A DNA stretch of 64,000 nucleotides from Streptomyces sp. NBC_01296 (GTDB lineage: Bacteria > Actinomycetota > Actinomycetes > Streptomycetales > Streptomycetaceae). The notes beneath the pieces are model-generated. The model had not been told where the DNA came from, made no database searches, and saw only the letters and a program-made list of their open reading frames with translations. The position numbers and the translations under genes are program-made. Each line of letters begins with the position of its first letter. The first letter of the stretch is position 1. Below are positions 1-11,026 of the stretch, in pieces. The stretch covers positions 6,386,001 through 6,450,000 of the forward strand of contig NZ_CP130720.1 of assembly GCF_035984415.1 (NCBI RefSeq). Reading direction: 5' to 3'.

Positions 1-1387
1 CCCGGAACCGCAGGACGCGGCTTCGGCCGTGCCCGCCCCGGCGGCCCCCGAGCAGCCGGAGCCGGCCCCGGTGCCGGTCTCCGGAGCCCCGTACCCCGGT
101 ATGCCCGGCGCCCCGCCCGGGGACTGCGGCGACGGCCCGCCGACGCTGAGCGCGCCCACCCTCAGCTACGTGCACCCGCGCCGGCGCCGCAGCACCACCG
201 AGCCGCCCGAACCGGCGCCGCAGCCCGCCGCGCCCGCGCAGCCCGGCCGGCCGCCCGTGCCCGTCGCCGGCGACGCCGCCGGCTGGTCCATGGACGAGCG
301 GCTCTACAACCAGGTCTGGGGCATGTTCGAGGACCTGGCCCGCTCGGTGGCCGCCTACCGCAGCGCCTGCGACTTCGCCGAGTCCCGGATGGACCGTGAG
401 CTCGACGAGGCGCTGTCCGACCCCCGCCACCGCCTCGGAGGCTCCGGCAACGCCGCCCGCGACGAGGCCCGGGCCCGCCACGACGAGCTCGTCGACCAGG
501 CCAAGGCCGTGCTCGACCGGGACCTCGCCCAGCTGATCGCCGAGTCCGAGGTGGTCGAGCCCGCGCTGCCGGCCCCGTACGCCCGCTGGGCCAACCCCGT
601 CTGGCACGGGCACGGGGTCCCCGAGGAGGCCCCGATGGCCCTGCGCCTCGGCGACCTGCACCTGCCCGAGCGGCCCGACCTGCGCATCCCCATGCTCGTG
701 CGGCTCCCGCTCGAGCGCGGGCTGTGGATCGACAACGGCCGCACCGGCTCCGAGGCCGCCATGACGATGGACACCGACCGGCTGCGCCGGGCCGCCATGG
801 ACATGGCCGTCGCCCATGCGGTCCGGCTGCTCGCGGTCCACCCCGGGGACCGGTTCTCCGTGCACGTCATCGACGCTGCCGGGGCGGGGGCCGCCTCCCT
901 GGCGCCGCTCGTCGCGGCCGGGGCGCTGGCCGGCCCGCCCGCTGCCGGGGCCGCCGGGGTCACCCGGACCCTGGCCGAGCTGACCCGGCGGGTGGACCTC
1001 GTACAGATGGCCGTGCGGGCCGGGGCGCCCGAGGAGCTGCCGCCCGATGTGGACACCGCCGACCAGCTGCTGATCGTGCACGACTTCCCGCACGGCTTCG
1101 ACGACCGGGCCGTCACCCGGCTGCGCTACCTGGCCGACGAGGGTCCGGCGGTCGGCGTGCACCTGCTGATGGTGGCGGACCGCGACGAGGCCTCGGCGTA
1201 CGGGCCGCTGCTCGACCCGCTGTGGCGCTCGCTGATGCGGCTGTCGCCGGTGCCGGACAACCACCTCGCCGACCCGTGGGTCGGCCACGCCTGGACCTTC
1301 GAGCCGGACCTGCCGCCGCAGGGCAGCCGGGTCCTGGAGCAGACCCTGGACCGGATCGCCGCGACCCGGCGCAATGCCCGCCCATGA
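1..1387 (+). CDS. Large Pro/Ala-linker protein with degenerate FtsK-like C-terminal fold (N-terminus cut by window edge)
   Basis: The frame is open to base 1, so the gene starts upstream; about 460 residues are visible, ending at TGA 1385-1387. The first ~85 visible residues are a Pro/Ala-rich linker, followed by a charged helical segment and then an alpha/beta region resembling the FtsK/SpoIIIE/EccC ATPase core. The Walker A position (nt 718-762) reads GRTGSEAA rather than GxxGxGK(S/T). The Walker B-like strand DQLLIVHDFPHGF is followed by a segment ending GVHLLMVADRD, like the FtsK GIHLxxATQRP strand. It is therefore probably not an active ATPase. The linker style and adjacent terC suggest a TerD-type stress protein upstream, which is inference. 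Function is not known. Confidence 0.6.
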   Translation, partial: PEPQDAASAVPAPAAPEQPEPAPVPVSGAPYPGMPGAPPGDCGDGPPTLSAPTLSYVHPRRRRSTTEPPEPAPQPAAPAQPGRPPVPVAGDAAGWSMDERLYNQVWGMFEDLARSVAAYRSACDFAESRMDRELDEALSDPRHRLGGSGNAARDEARARHDELVDQAKAVLDRDLAQLIAESEVVEPALPAPYARWANPVWHGHGVPEEAPMALRLGDLHLPERPDLRIPMLVRLPLERGLWIDNGRTGSEAAMTMDTDRLRRAAMDMAVAHAVRLLAVHPGDRFSVHVIDAAGAGAASLAPLVAAGALAGPPAAGAAGVTRTLAELTRRVDLVQMAVRAGAPEELPPDVDTADQLLIVHDFPHGFDDRAVTRLRYLADEGPAVGVHLLMVADRDEASAYGPLLDPLWRSLMRLSPVPDNHLADPWVGHAWTFEPDLPPQGSRVLEQTLDRIAATRRNARP

Positions 1388-1406
1388 CCGATCCTTGGGC
1401 TTCTCT

Positions 1407-1435
1407 TTACCTTTTCGGGCTCTGGCGGGTAACCT
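1407..1435 (+). promoter_or_regulatory. Candidate promoter for the terC riboswitch transcript
   Basis: A -35-like TTACCT (1407-1412) and a -10-like TAACCT (1430-1435) are separated by 17 nt. The predicted start near 1441-1443 coincides with the 5' strand of the riboswitch P1 helix, which is what a leader promoter should give. The -35 match is only partial (3/6 to TTGACA). Confidence 0.4.
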
Positions 1436-1440
1436 GGGCG

Positions 1441-1600
1441 CGCGGAGGGGAGTATTCCTGCTTTCCTGCTACGGCGTACCCGTCAATACGGACCAGTCGG
1501 TCCCGGGGCGCCGGCCCACGGCCTCCAGGCCGCCCGGGCGGAAGAGACCTCCGGCAGCGATGACGCTGACATGTGTGCTGAGCCATCTGCCGGAGGCGAA
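1441..1600 (+). promoter_or_regulatory. yybP-ykoY family (Mn2+) riboswitch upstream of terC
   Basis: The leader carries the hallmark GGGGAGTA box (1447-1454) directly after P1 strand CGGAGG (1443-1448). It closes with GAAGAGACC and the perfect P1 complement CCTCCG (1548-1553). The GC-rich arms in between (about 1470-1540) can form the internal helices. The 3' strand 1548-1557 (cctccggcag) is also a perfect 10-bp complement of 1587-1596 (ctgccggagg), which contains the terC Shine-Dalgarno GGAGG. The two pairings are mutually exclusive. This fits a translational ON switch: metal-stabilised P1 frees the ribosome site. The family is known to sense Mn2+ and to precede terC/alx-type genes. Assignment is by eye, without a covariance model. 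Confidence 0.8.
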
Positions 1601-1606
1601 TAAGCA

Positions 1607-2590
1607 GTGGATGTTTCGTTGACCCTCTGGGTGCTGACCATTCTCGGTCTGAGCATCCTCATCGGCGCCGATTTCTTCATCGGCCGCAAGCCCCATGACG
1701 TGTCGGTGAAGGAAGCCGGCATATGGACGGTCGTCTGGATCGTCCTCGCCGTGCTCTTCGGCCTCGGACTGATGTTCTTCGGCAACAGCCAGGCCTCCCA
1801 GGAGTTCTTCGCCGGCTTCATCACCGAGAAGTCCCTGAGCGTGGACAACCTGTTCGTGTTCGTCCTGATCATGGCCAAGTTCGCGGTGCCCTCCCAGCTC
1901 CAGCAGCGCGTGCTGCTGGTGGGCGTGCTGATCGCCCTGGTGCTCCGCGCGATCTTCATCGCCGCCGGCGCCGCGATCATCACCAACTTCTCGTGGGTCT
2001 TCTACATCTTCGGCGCGTTCCTCATCTACACGGCCTGGAAGCTGATCCAGGAGGCGCGCCAGGACGAGGACGAGGAGGAGTTCGAGGAGAACCGCCTCCT
2101 CAAGTCCATCGAGAGCAAGTTCGGCGTCGCCGACCAGTACCACGGCACCAAGCTCTTCATCCGGAACAACGGCAAGCGGATCCTGACCCCGCTGATGATC
2201 GTGATGCTGGCCATCGGCACCACCGACGTGCTGTTCGCCCTGGACTCGATCCCCGCGATCTTCGGCCTCACGCAGGACCCGTACATCGTCTTCACGGCCA
2301 ACGCCTTCGCCCTGATGGGACTGCGCCAGCTGTACTTCCTCATCGGCGGCCTGCTCAAGAAGCTGGTCCACCTCAGCTACGGCCTGTCCGTCATCCTCGG
2401 CTTCATCGGCATCAAGCTGGTGCTGCACGCCCTCCACGAGTCCGGCGTGCACGTCCCGCAGATCTCCATCCCGGTCTCCCTGGGCGTCATCTGCGGTGTC
2501 CTCGTGATCACCACGATCACCAGCCTGATGGCCTCGAAGAAGCAGGCGGCCGCCGAGGCCGCCGCCCGCTCGGAGAGCATCGACGCGTAG
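1607..2590 (+). CDS. TerC/Alx family integral membrane protein, probable Mn2+ exporter
   Basis: 327 aa, with about eight or nine hydrophobic segments and the family acidic pairs in the membrane: GADFFIGRKPHD near residue 21, SLSVDNLFVFVLI near residue 77 and GTTDVLFALDSIPAI near residue 205. A charged cytoplasmic stretch (residues ~146-160, EDEEEFEE) splits the two halves. GTG 1607 is chosen because GGAGG at 1592-1596 lies 10 nt upstream. TerC/Alx proteins act in Mn2+ efflux, tellurite resistance or metalation of exported proteins; the Mn2+-type riboswitch in front supports manganese handling. It is transcribed away from its leftward MFS neighbour. Confidence 0.93.
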   Translation: MDVSLTLWVLTILGLSILIGADFFIGRKPHDVSVKEAGIWTVVWIVLAVLFGLGLMFFGNSQASQEFFAGFITEKSLSVDNLFVFVLIMAKFAVPSQLQQRVLLVGVLIALVLRAIFIAAGAAIITNFSWVFYIFGAFLIYTAWKLIQEARQDEDEEEFEENRLLKSIESKFGVADQYHGTKLFIRNNGKRILTPLMIVMLAIGTTDVLFALDSIPAIFGLTQDPYIVFTANAFALMGLRQLYFLIGGLLKKLVHLSYGLSVILGFIGIKLVLHALHESGVHVPQISIPVSLGVICGVLVITTITSLMASKKQAAAEAAARSESIDA

Positions 2591-2610
2591 GGCCCCACGG
2601 CCCCGAGGGG

Positions 2611-3999
2611 CTACGCGGGGGCGGCCGCTTCGGCCGCCCCCGTTCCCGTACCCGCGCCCGACGCGGTACCCGGGCCGGTCGTCCGGGCCCGCACGACCGT
2701 CGGGTTCGTCTCCGGGAGCAGCGCGAAGCAGACCAGGCTGAGCAGCGCGATCGCGCTCAGGTACACGGCCACGCCCCACGGCGGACCGGAACCGTCCGCC
2801 AGCGCCGTCGCCACGATCGGGGTCAGCGCGCCGCCCAGCACCCCGCCCAGGTTGTAGCCCACGGCCGCGCCCGTGCAGCGGATCCGCGGGGCGTACAGCT
2901 CCGGCAGGTACGCGCCCACCACGGCGAACATCGTCACCATGCCCAGCAGCCCGCCGAAGCAGCCCACCGTCATCAGCAGCGGGTCCCCGGTGCGCAGCAA
3001 CGCGATGAACGGGAACATCCACACCAGGCAGAGCGCGCAGCCGACCAGGCACAGCGGCCGCCGGCCGTGGCGGTCGCCGAGCACCGCCATCACCGGGGTC
3101 ATCAGGCCCTTGAGCGCGACGGCCGCCATGATGCAGGCCAGCATCACCGTGCGGTCCACGCGCAGGTGCTCGGTCGCGTACGCGAGGGACCAGGTGGTGA
3201 CGGCGTAGAAGACCGCGTACCCGACGGACAGGGCCCCGCCGGTCAGCAGGAGCAGCCGCCAGTGCCCGCGCACCACCTCGGACAGCGGCGCGTCGGAGCG
3301 CCGGCCGGTCTCGGCGAGGGCGCGGAACTGCGGGGTCTCCTCCACCGAGCGGCGCAGCCACAGCCCGGCGAGGGCCAGTACGCCCGCCGCCCAGAACGGG
3401 ACGCGCCAGCCCCAGGAGGCGAACTGCCCGTCGGTCAGCGTCGCCGACAGGGTGAGGGTCATGCCGTTCGCCAGCAGGAAGCCCACCGCCGGGCCGGCCT
3501 GCGGGAAGCTCGCCCACAGCCCGCGCTGCTGCTCGGGGGCGTGCTCGGCGGTCAGCAGGACCGCGCCGCCCCACTCGCCGCCGAGGCCGAGCCCCTGCAG
3601 GAAGCGCAGCACCAGCAGCAGGAGGGGCGCCGCCATGCCGATCGTCGCGTACGTCGGCACGCAGCCGACCGCCACCGTGGCGAGGCCCGTGAGCAGCAGG
3701 GAGGCGAGCAGGACCGGGCGCCGCCCGTAGCGGTCGCCGATGTGGCCGAAGAGCACCGAGCCCAGCGGGCGGGCGAGGAAGCCGACGCCGAAGGTGCCGA
3801 AGGCGGCGAGGGTCCCGGCGAGCGGGGAGAAGGACGGGAAGAACAGCGGGCCGAGCACGAGGGCGGCGGCCGTCCCGTAGACGAAGAAGTCGTAGAACTC
3901 GATGGCCGTTCCGGCGAGCGAGGCCGAGGCCAGCCGCAGCATCGAGGGGGAACGGGGAACGACGGGGAGAGGGAGGGCGGGGGAGGGGTCTTGTTGCAT
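2611..3999 (-). CDS. MFS transporter of the metabolite:H+ symporter (ShiA/ProP-like) type
   Basis: 462 aa with twelve predicted membrane helices. The loop 2-3 signature is GHIGDRYGRRP, and GDRHGRRP follows in the second half. The N-terminal EFYDFFVYGTAAALV motif and GGEWGGAVLL are typical of the metabolite:H+ symporter family, which imports organic acids, shikimate or betaines. Start ATG 3999 is chosen because the family motif begins soon after it; an upstream ATG at 4047 would add 16 unlikely residues and lacks an RBS. The C-terminus has a Thr/Gly/Ala tail. It is the last gene of a leftward group behind the MBL and mycothiol-dependent genes. Substrate unknown. Confidence 0.88.
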   Translation of the reverse strand: MQQDPSPALPLPVVPRSPSMLRLASASLAGTAIEFYDFFVYGTAAALVLGPLFFPSFSPLAGTLAAFGTFGVGFLARPLGSVLFGHIGDRYGRRPVLLASLLLTGLATVAVGCVPTYATIGMAAPLLLLVLRFLQGLGLGGEWGGAVLLTAEHAPEQQRGLWASFPQAGPAVGFLLANGMTLTLSATLTDGQFASWGWRVPFWAAGVLALAGLWLRRSVEETPQFRALAETGRRSDAPLSEVVRGHWRLLLLTGGALSVGYAVFYAVTTWSLAYATEHLRVDRTVMLACIMAAVALKGLMTPVMAVLGDRHGRRPLCLVGCALCLVWMFPFIALLRTGDPLLMTVGCFGGLLGMVTMFAVVGAYLPELYAPRIRCTGAAVGYNLGGVLGGALTPIVATALADGSGPPWGVAVYLSAIALLSLVCFALLPETNPTVVRARTTGPGTASGAGTGTGAAEAAAPA

Positions 4000-4101
4000 G
4001 GTGCAGCAATTACCCCGCCCCACACCCCAGGACGTGCGTTCGGTCATCTTCGACCGGAAGGAGTGCTTCCTGTCGCGGTGTTGACCGGGACCGGGCGGGT
4101 G

Positions 4102-4758
4102 TTACCAGCCGCGCTCGCGCCATTCGGCCAGGTGCGGCCGCTCCGCGCCGAGCGTGGTGTCGTTGCCGTGCCCCGGGTAGACCCAGGTCTCGTCCGACAG
4201 CTGCCCGAAGAGCTTCGTCTCCACGTCGTCGATGAGGTTGACGAAGGCCTTCGGGTCGCCCCCGGTGTTGCCGACGCCGCCCGGGAAGAGGCAGTCCCCG
4301 GTGAACACGTGCGCGTGCCCGTGCGGGTCGTCGTAGATCAGGGCGATCGAGCCGGGGGTGTGCCCGACCAGGTGGCGGGCGGTCAGCTCGACCCGCCCCA
4401 CCTTGATCGTGTCCCCGTCCGCCACGGGCACGTCGGTGGCCACCGGGATGCCCTCGGCGTCGTCGGCGCCCGCGTAGGTACGCGCGCCGGTCGCATCGAC
4501 CACGGCCTGGAGGGCGCCCCAGTGGTCGCCGTGCCGGTGCGTCGTGACGACGGACGCGATGCCGTCGTCGCCGATCAGGTGCAGCAGGGTCGCCGGCTCC
4601 GCGGCCGCGTCGATCAGCAGCTGCTCGTCGGTGGCCCGGCAGCGCAGCAGGTACGCGTTGTTGTTCATGGGGCCCACCGCGACCTTGGAAATCATCAGGT
4701 CCGGGAGTTCGTGCACGTCGGCCGGACCGCCGACCTTGACCGCTCCGCTGTACGTCAT
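4102..4758 (-). CDS. MBL-fold metallo-hydrolase, glyoxalase II-like
   Basis: 218 aa, single domain. The metal-binding motif THRHGDH has H74, H76, D78 and H79, and further ligands lie in GHTPGS and FTGDCLF, ending with YPGHG. This is the glyoxalase II/persulfide dioxygenase-like branch, which hydrolyses thioesters or oxidises persulfides at a dinuclear or single iron/zinc centre. The start lies 9 nt downstream of the preceding gene's stop, so the two are probably co-transcribed. Pairing with a mycothiol-dependent enzyme suggests a mycothiol-conjugate substrate, which is inference. The protein is cytoplasmic, with no signal peptide. Confidence 0.9.
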   Translation of the reverse strand: MTYSGAVKVGGPADVHELPDLMISKVAVGPMNNNAYLLRCRATDEQLLIDAAAEPATLLHLIGDDGIASVVTTHRHGDHWGALQAVVDATGARTYAGADDAEGIPVATDVPVADGDTIKVGRVELTARHLVGHTPGSIALIYDDPHGHAHVFTGDCLFPGGVGNTGGDPKAFVNLIDDVETKLFGQLSDETWVYPGHGNDTTLGAERPHLAEWRERGW

Positions 4759-4767
4759 GTCCTGATC

Positions 4768-5466
4768 CTAAAGCGGGGGGAGCGTCGGGAGGAGGCCGCC
4801 CACGACAGTGAGGTGTGCGCCCCTGTCGGCGCGCCCGGCCAGCCAGCCGAGGAGCTCGGCCCCGGTGCCGACCAGGGTGACCGGCCCGCCCTCGGTGCCG
4901 CCGGTGTGCCACGTGGAACCGCTGCCGTCGCCCTCGACCTGCAGGGTCACCGGGGGCACCTCGGGGCGCCCGGCCCAGCGGTCGGCGAGGAAGGCGATCT
5001 CGCGCCCGGTGAACTCCTCCGGGAGGTCGGAGAGCTCGTAGCCGATGTTCAGGTCGACGTGGTGCAGCTCGACCTCGACGAGCCGGCGGAAGGGTACGTT
5101 CGCGGCCAGGTCGGTGACCCCGTTCCGCAGCTCGACTGTGCGCGACCAGTCCTGGTCCTGCGCGGTCTGCGCCAGGAAGCCGGCGTGGGTCTCGCGCACG
5201 TCGGCGAGCTGGACGTCCAGCGGGCGCGGGGCGTCGCGCTCGATGTCGGCGTCGCGGGCCTCGGCGCTCGGGTACATCGGGCGGCCCGCGAAGACGTTGA
5301 CGAGGGCGTCCGCGTTGCGCGCGAGGTGGGCCAGCACGTGGCCGCGGGTCCAGCCCGGGAGGTGTGACTCCTCGGCGAGGGCGGCGTTGTCCAGTTTCGC
5401 GACCGCGGTCAGCAGTCGGTCCGTGGCTTCACGTACAGATTGCAGGTCGTGCACATGATCAGTCAT
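4768..5466 (-). CDS. Maleylpyruvate isomerase family mycothiol-dependent enzyme (DinB-like fold)
   Basis: 232 aa. The N-terminal four-helix DinB/MDMPI domain carries the metal-binding run HLPGWTRGHVLAHLARNAD, with further His near EVELHHVDLNIGY. A C-terminal MDMPI_C-like domain follows, with a Gly/Thr-rich strand region. Members use mycothiol for isomerisation or thiol-transfer reactions. ATG 5466 is chosen over a far upstream start: it begins the domain and sits 7 nt after a TAGGCT -10-like box, so the mRNA may be leaderless. It heads the leftward group with the MBL and MFS genes. Confidence 0.87.
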   Translation of the reverse strand: MTDHVHDLQSVREATDRLLTAVAKLDNAALAEESHLPGWTRGHVLAHLARNADALVNVFAGRPMYPSAEARDADIERDAPRPLDVQLADVRETHAGFLAQTAQDQDWSRTVELRNGVTDLAANVPFRRLVEVELHHVDLNIGYELSDLPEEFTGREIAFLADRWAGRPEVPPVTLQVEGDGSGSTWHTGGTEGGPVTLVGTGAELLGWLAGRADRGAHLTVVGGLLPTLPPL

Positions 5467-5473
5467 GGATCCG

Positions 5474-5479
5474 AGCCTA
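5474..5479 (-). promoter_or_regulatory. Candidate -10 box giving a leaderless transcript
   Basis: On the minus strand TAGGCT is followed by 7 nt and then ATG (5466). This is the TANNNT-N7-ATG arrangement of actinobacterial leaderless genes, and there is no Shine-Dalgarno. No convincing -35 is visible. Confidence 0.4.
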
Positions 5480-5651
5480 GTGCCGAGCCGCCCCGGCCAC
5501 ACGAACGGGTGAAGCCGTCCGGGGAGTGCCGTAAATCGAATGCGCGTGCTATACGCTCGAAGTCCAAGCTCTCTTCCCCGTTGCAGAGGCGCCCCCCATA
5601 CCCTGGGACGGGGGCCCGTGCCCCGCTCTCTCAAGAAAGGTGCGGACCGGC

Positions 5652-8627
<2,976 letters not shown>

Positions 8628-8667
8628 CCGCTGCACGAAGGGTCCCGGTCGCGCCGGCCGGTGCCCT

Positions 8668-8697
8668 CCCTGCGGGGCTGAAATCAGCCCCGCAGGG
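8668..8697. terminator. Bidirectional terminator between uvrA and the NAD(P)-binding gene
   Basis: A perfect 14-bp inverted repeat (ccctgcggggctga / tcagccccgcaggg) has a 2-nt centre. It sits between the convergent stops at 8627 and 8698. Confidence 0.85.
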
Positions 8698-9345
8698 TCA
8701 GGACGCTACGCCCACGGCCTGGTGGCTTGTCGACGGGTCCGTCAGGGACGCCAGGAGGGCGTCCGCGACATCTGCGCGGGAGATCGTGCGCGCGTTCGGG
8801 ACATTGGCGCCGATGACCCGGCGGTAGCCGGTGCGCGGCTTGTTCAGGAGGCGCGGCGGGCGGATCACCGTCCACTCGGTGCCGCTCGCCCGGATCGTCG
8901 CCTCCATGGCCGCCAGGTCCGCGTACAGATCGCGCAGGGCCCGGCGCAGCAGGGGGAGGAAGATCCTCCGGGCCACGAACCCGTCGGTGGCGACGTCCGG
9001 CCCGACCGGCGCCGCGCTCACCGCCGCGAGGCGGCTCACCCCCGCCCGGTCCATCGCCGATACGACGGCCCGCAGCGCCGGCCCGGTGACCGGCGCGAGC
9101 CGGGCCTGCTTGTTGCTCGCCGAGCCCAGGGCGGAGATCACCGCCGACCGGCCTGCGAGGGCCGGGACCAGCGCGTCCTCGTCCGTCAGATCGCGCACCA
9201 CGGCCACCTGGAGGCGGTCGTGCGCGGGCACGCCCAGCCGGGCGGGGTCGCGGACCACTGCCGTCACCTCGTGACCCGCATCGAGGGCCTGCCGCACGAC
9301 CTCGCGCCCGACACCGCCCGTGGCTCCGAACACCGTCAGTTTCAT
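8698..9345 (-). CDS. NAD(P)H-binding atypical SDR / NmrA-like protein
   Basis: 215 aa. The N-terminal Rossmann motif is KLTVFGATGGVGREVV (GxxGxxG), with VVRDPARL after the second strand. No catalytic YxxxK of classical SDRs is visible, which places it with atypical NAD(P)-binding reductases or redox sensors (YwnB/NmrA-like). ATG 9345 is chosen because GGGAG sits 8 nt upstream and the Rossmann strand begins at once; a start at 9384 would overlap the operator. It is divergent from a TetR gene, so it is the likely regulated target. Substrate unknown. Confidence 0.82.
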   Translation of the reverse strand: MKLTVFGATGGVGREVVRQALDAGHEVTAVVRDPARLGVPAHDRLQVAVVRDLTDEDALVPALAGRSAVISALGSASNKQARLAPVTGPALRAVVSAMDRAGVSRLAAVSAAPVGPDVATDGFVARRIFLPLLRRALRDLYADLAAMEATIRASGTEWTVIRPPRLLNKPRTGYRRVIGANVPNARTISRADVADALLASLTDPSTSHQAVGVAS

Positions 9346-9367
9346 CGCCGGCTCCCGTCCATGGGTG

Positions 9368-9417
9368 GGTGAGTATTTACTCACCCCTTCTTCCGCTAGG
9401 GTGAGTGAATGCTCACC
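9368..9417. promoter_or_regulatory. Pair of palindromic operators between the NAD(P)-binding and TetR genes
   Basis: The perfect 18-bp palindrome ggtgagtatttactcacc lies at 9368-9385. The related ggtgagtgaatgctcacc (outer six bases symmetrical) lies at 9400-9417. Their centres are 32 bp apart, about three helical turns. The right-hand copy covers the TetR start codon at 9409. This is the usual arrangement for a self-regulating TetR repressor that also controls the divergent gene. Confidence 0.8.
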
Positions 9418-10014
9418 CCGAAGTCAAGCCGGCCCACGCCCGAGCGGCTCCTCGACGCCGCCGAGAAGCTCATGCGCACCATCGGGCTCGCCAACACCAC
9501 CACCAAGGCCATCGCCCGCGAGGCCGGCTGCTCGGAGGCCGCGCTCTACAAGCACTACGCGAACAAGGAGGAGCTCTTCGTGCGCGTCCTCATGGAGCGC
9601 ACCCCCAACGCCGGGCCGCTCATGGCCGAGCTCGCCGGCGACCACGACGAGCGCTCCGTGGAGGAGGCGCTCACCGCGATCGCCCGCCACGCCTCGCTCT
9701 TCTACGCCGACGCCATGCCCATGGCCGCCTCGCTGTTCGCCGAGCCCGCCCTGCTGACCCGGCACCGGGAGGGCGTCCAGGAGATCGGCACCGGCCCCCA
9801 CGTCGTACGCGACGCACTGACCGGCCGGCTGCGCCGCGAGCTCGAGCGGGGGCGACTGCGCCCCGACGCCGATCCGCAGGCGGCGGCCGAGCTGCTGCTC
9901 GGCGCCTGCTTCCAGCGGGCCTTCTTCCTGCACTTCTCCGGCCCGGAGGTGGTCCGGCCCGTCGAGGAGTTCGCCCCCTCCGTGGCCCGGACCCTGTGGG
10001 CCGCTATCCGCTGA
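9409..10014 (+). CDS. TetR/AcrR family transcriptional regulator
   Basis: 201 aa. The N-terminal TetR HTH spans residues ~10-56: RLLDAAEKLMRTIGLANTT, then IAREAGCSEAALYKHYANKEEL. The C-terminal ligand domain (60-201) is variable, so the inducer cannot be read. AGGG about 8 nt upstream of ATG 9409 is the likely RBS, and the start codon lies inside the second palindromic operator. It probably represses itself and the divergent NAD(P)-binding gene. Its 3' end overlaps the convergent PfkB gene by 11 nt. Confidence 0.92.
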   Translation: MLTPKSSRPTPERLLDAAEKLMRTIGLANTTTKAIAREAGCSEAALYKHYANKEELFVRVLMERTPNAGPLMAELAGDHDERSVEEALTAIARHASLFYADAMPMAASLFAEPALLTRHREGVQEIGTGPHVVRDALTGRLRRELERGRLRPDADPQAAAELLLGACFQRAFFLHFSGPEVVRPVEEFAPSVARTLWAAIR

Positions 10015-10891
10015 GCTCCGCGGCGTACGGCGGTTCCGCGCCCGCCCGGGTGCAGGTCAGCGCCGCCGCGTGGGCCGCGTAGGCCAGGACGCCGGGCCAG
10101 TCCACCGGGCCGCCGGCCGGGTCCGCCGGTCCCGACAGGCGGTGCAGCAGGGCCGCGTTGACCGTGTCGCCCGCGCCGATCGTGTCCGCCACGGCGACCC
10201 GGCGGGCCGGCGCCGTGTGCTCCGTACCCTCCCGGGTCCGGACCGTCAGCCCCTGCGCACCCCGGGTCAGCACCACCGCCGAGGGCCCCGCCGCCAGCCA
10301 GTCCGAGACCCGGCCGCCCAGCCACCGGGCGTCCTCCTCCGACAGCTTGAGGACGGACACGTACGGCAGCCAGCCCAGGAACCGGGCGCGGTACGCCGCC
10401 GGATCCGCGATCAGCGCCGGGCGGATGTTGGGGTCCAGGAGAGTCAGCACCCCGCGCCCGGACTCCCGGCGCAGCAGGGCCTCGTACGCGCTCGCGCCCG
10501 GCTCCAGAGCGAGGGAGCAGGTGCCGAGCGCCAGGGCCCGGGTGTCCGCGGGGAGCGCCTCGGGCAGGGTGAACAGCCGGTCGGCCGTGCCCTCCACGTA
10601 GAAGCCGTACGCCGCCGAGCCGTCCGGGGCCAGCGAGGGCACGGCGAGGGTGGTGGGCTCCGGTCCGCGCTGGACCAGCGAGAGGTCCACCCCGGCCGCA
10701 TGCAGCCCGGCGAGGAGGCCCTCGCCGAAGCCGTCCGTCGAGACCCGGGAGCAGAAGGCGACGTCCGCACCGAGCCGGCCCAGCGCGAGGGCGGTGTTGT
10801 ACGGCCCGCCGCCCGGCCGCGGCACGAGCGCGCCCGGCGGCTGCGCCACGGGCACGAGGTCGATCAGGGCTTCTCCACCGACGACGATCAC
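10004..10891 (-). CDS. PfkB-family carbohydrate kinase (fructokinase/ribokinase-like)
   Basis: 295 aa. It starts IVVGGEALIDLVP, carries the substrate-site GGGPYNTALALGRLG near residue 30 and ends with the PfkB signature DTIGAGDTVNAAL, whose GAGD Asp is the catalytic base. Such enzymes phosphorylate fructose, ribose or nucleosides; the substrate is not predictable here. GTG 10891 begins the first strand. A TACCTT -10-like box lies 7 nt upstream, so the mRNA may be leaderless; no RBS is visible. An open upstream extension to 11002 is probably non-coding. Confidence 0.87.
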   Translation of the reverse strand: MIVVGGEALIDLVPVAQPPGALVPRPGGGPYNTALALGRLGADVAFCSRVSTDGFGEGLLAGLHAAGVDLSLVQRGPEPTTLAVPSLAPDGSAAYGFYVEGTADRLFTLPEALPADTRALALGTCSLALEPGASAYEALLRRESGRGVLTLLDPNIRPALIADPAAYRARFLGWLPYVSVLKLSEEDARWLGGRVSDWLAAGPSAVVLTRGAQGLTVRTREGTEHTAPARRVAVADTIGAGDTVNAALLHRLSGPADPAGGPVDWPGVLAYAAHAAALTCTRAGAEPPYAAELSG

Positions 10892-11026
10892 GCGGGGGAA
10901 GGTATCCCATCGGGCGGCGGAACCGGGCAGCGGTATCGTCGGGGGGCCCGGCAGGCGCAGCTGAACCATCAGAACCAGCAGCACCGCCGGAACCACCTGC
11001 ATTACCCCTCAGGCCAGGAGAACCGC

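Noticed and set aside
1469..5367. Very long open frames on both strands over terC, MFS, MBL and MDMPI
   Set aside because: Arg/Pro/His-rich shadow translations with no motif; the recognised genes lie in other frames.
5467..5651. Possible LexA/SOS box before uvrA
   Set aside because: The TCGA...TCGA pair around 5536-5560 does not match CGAACNNNNGTTCG; only a weak -10-like TATACG is present.
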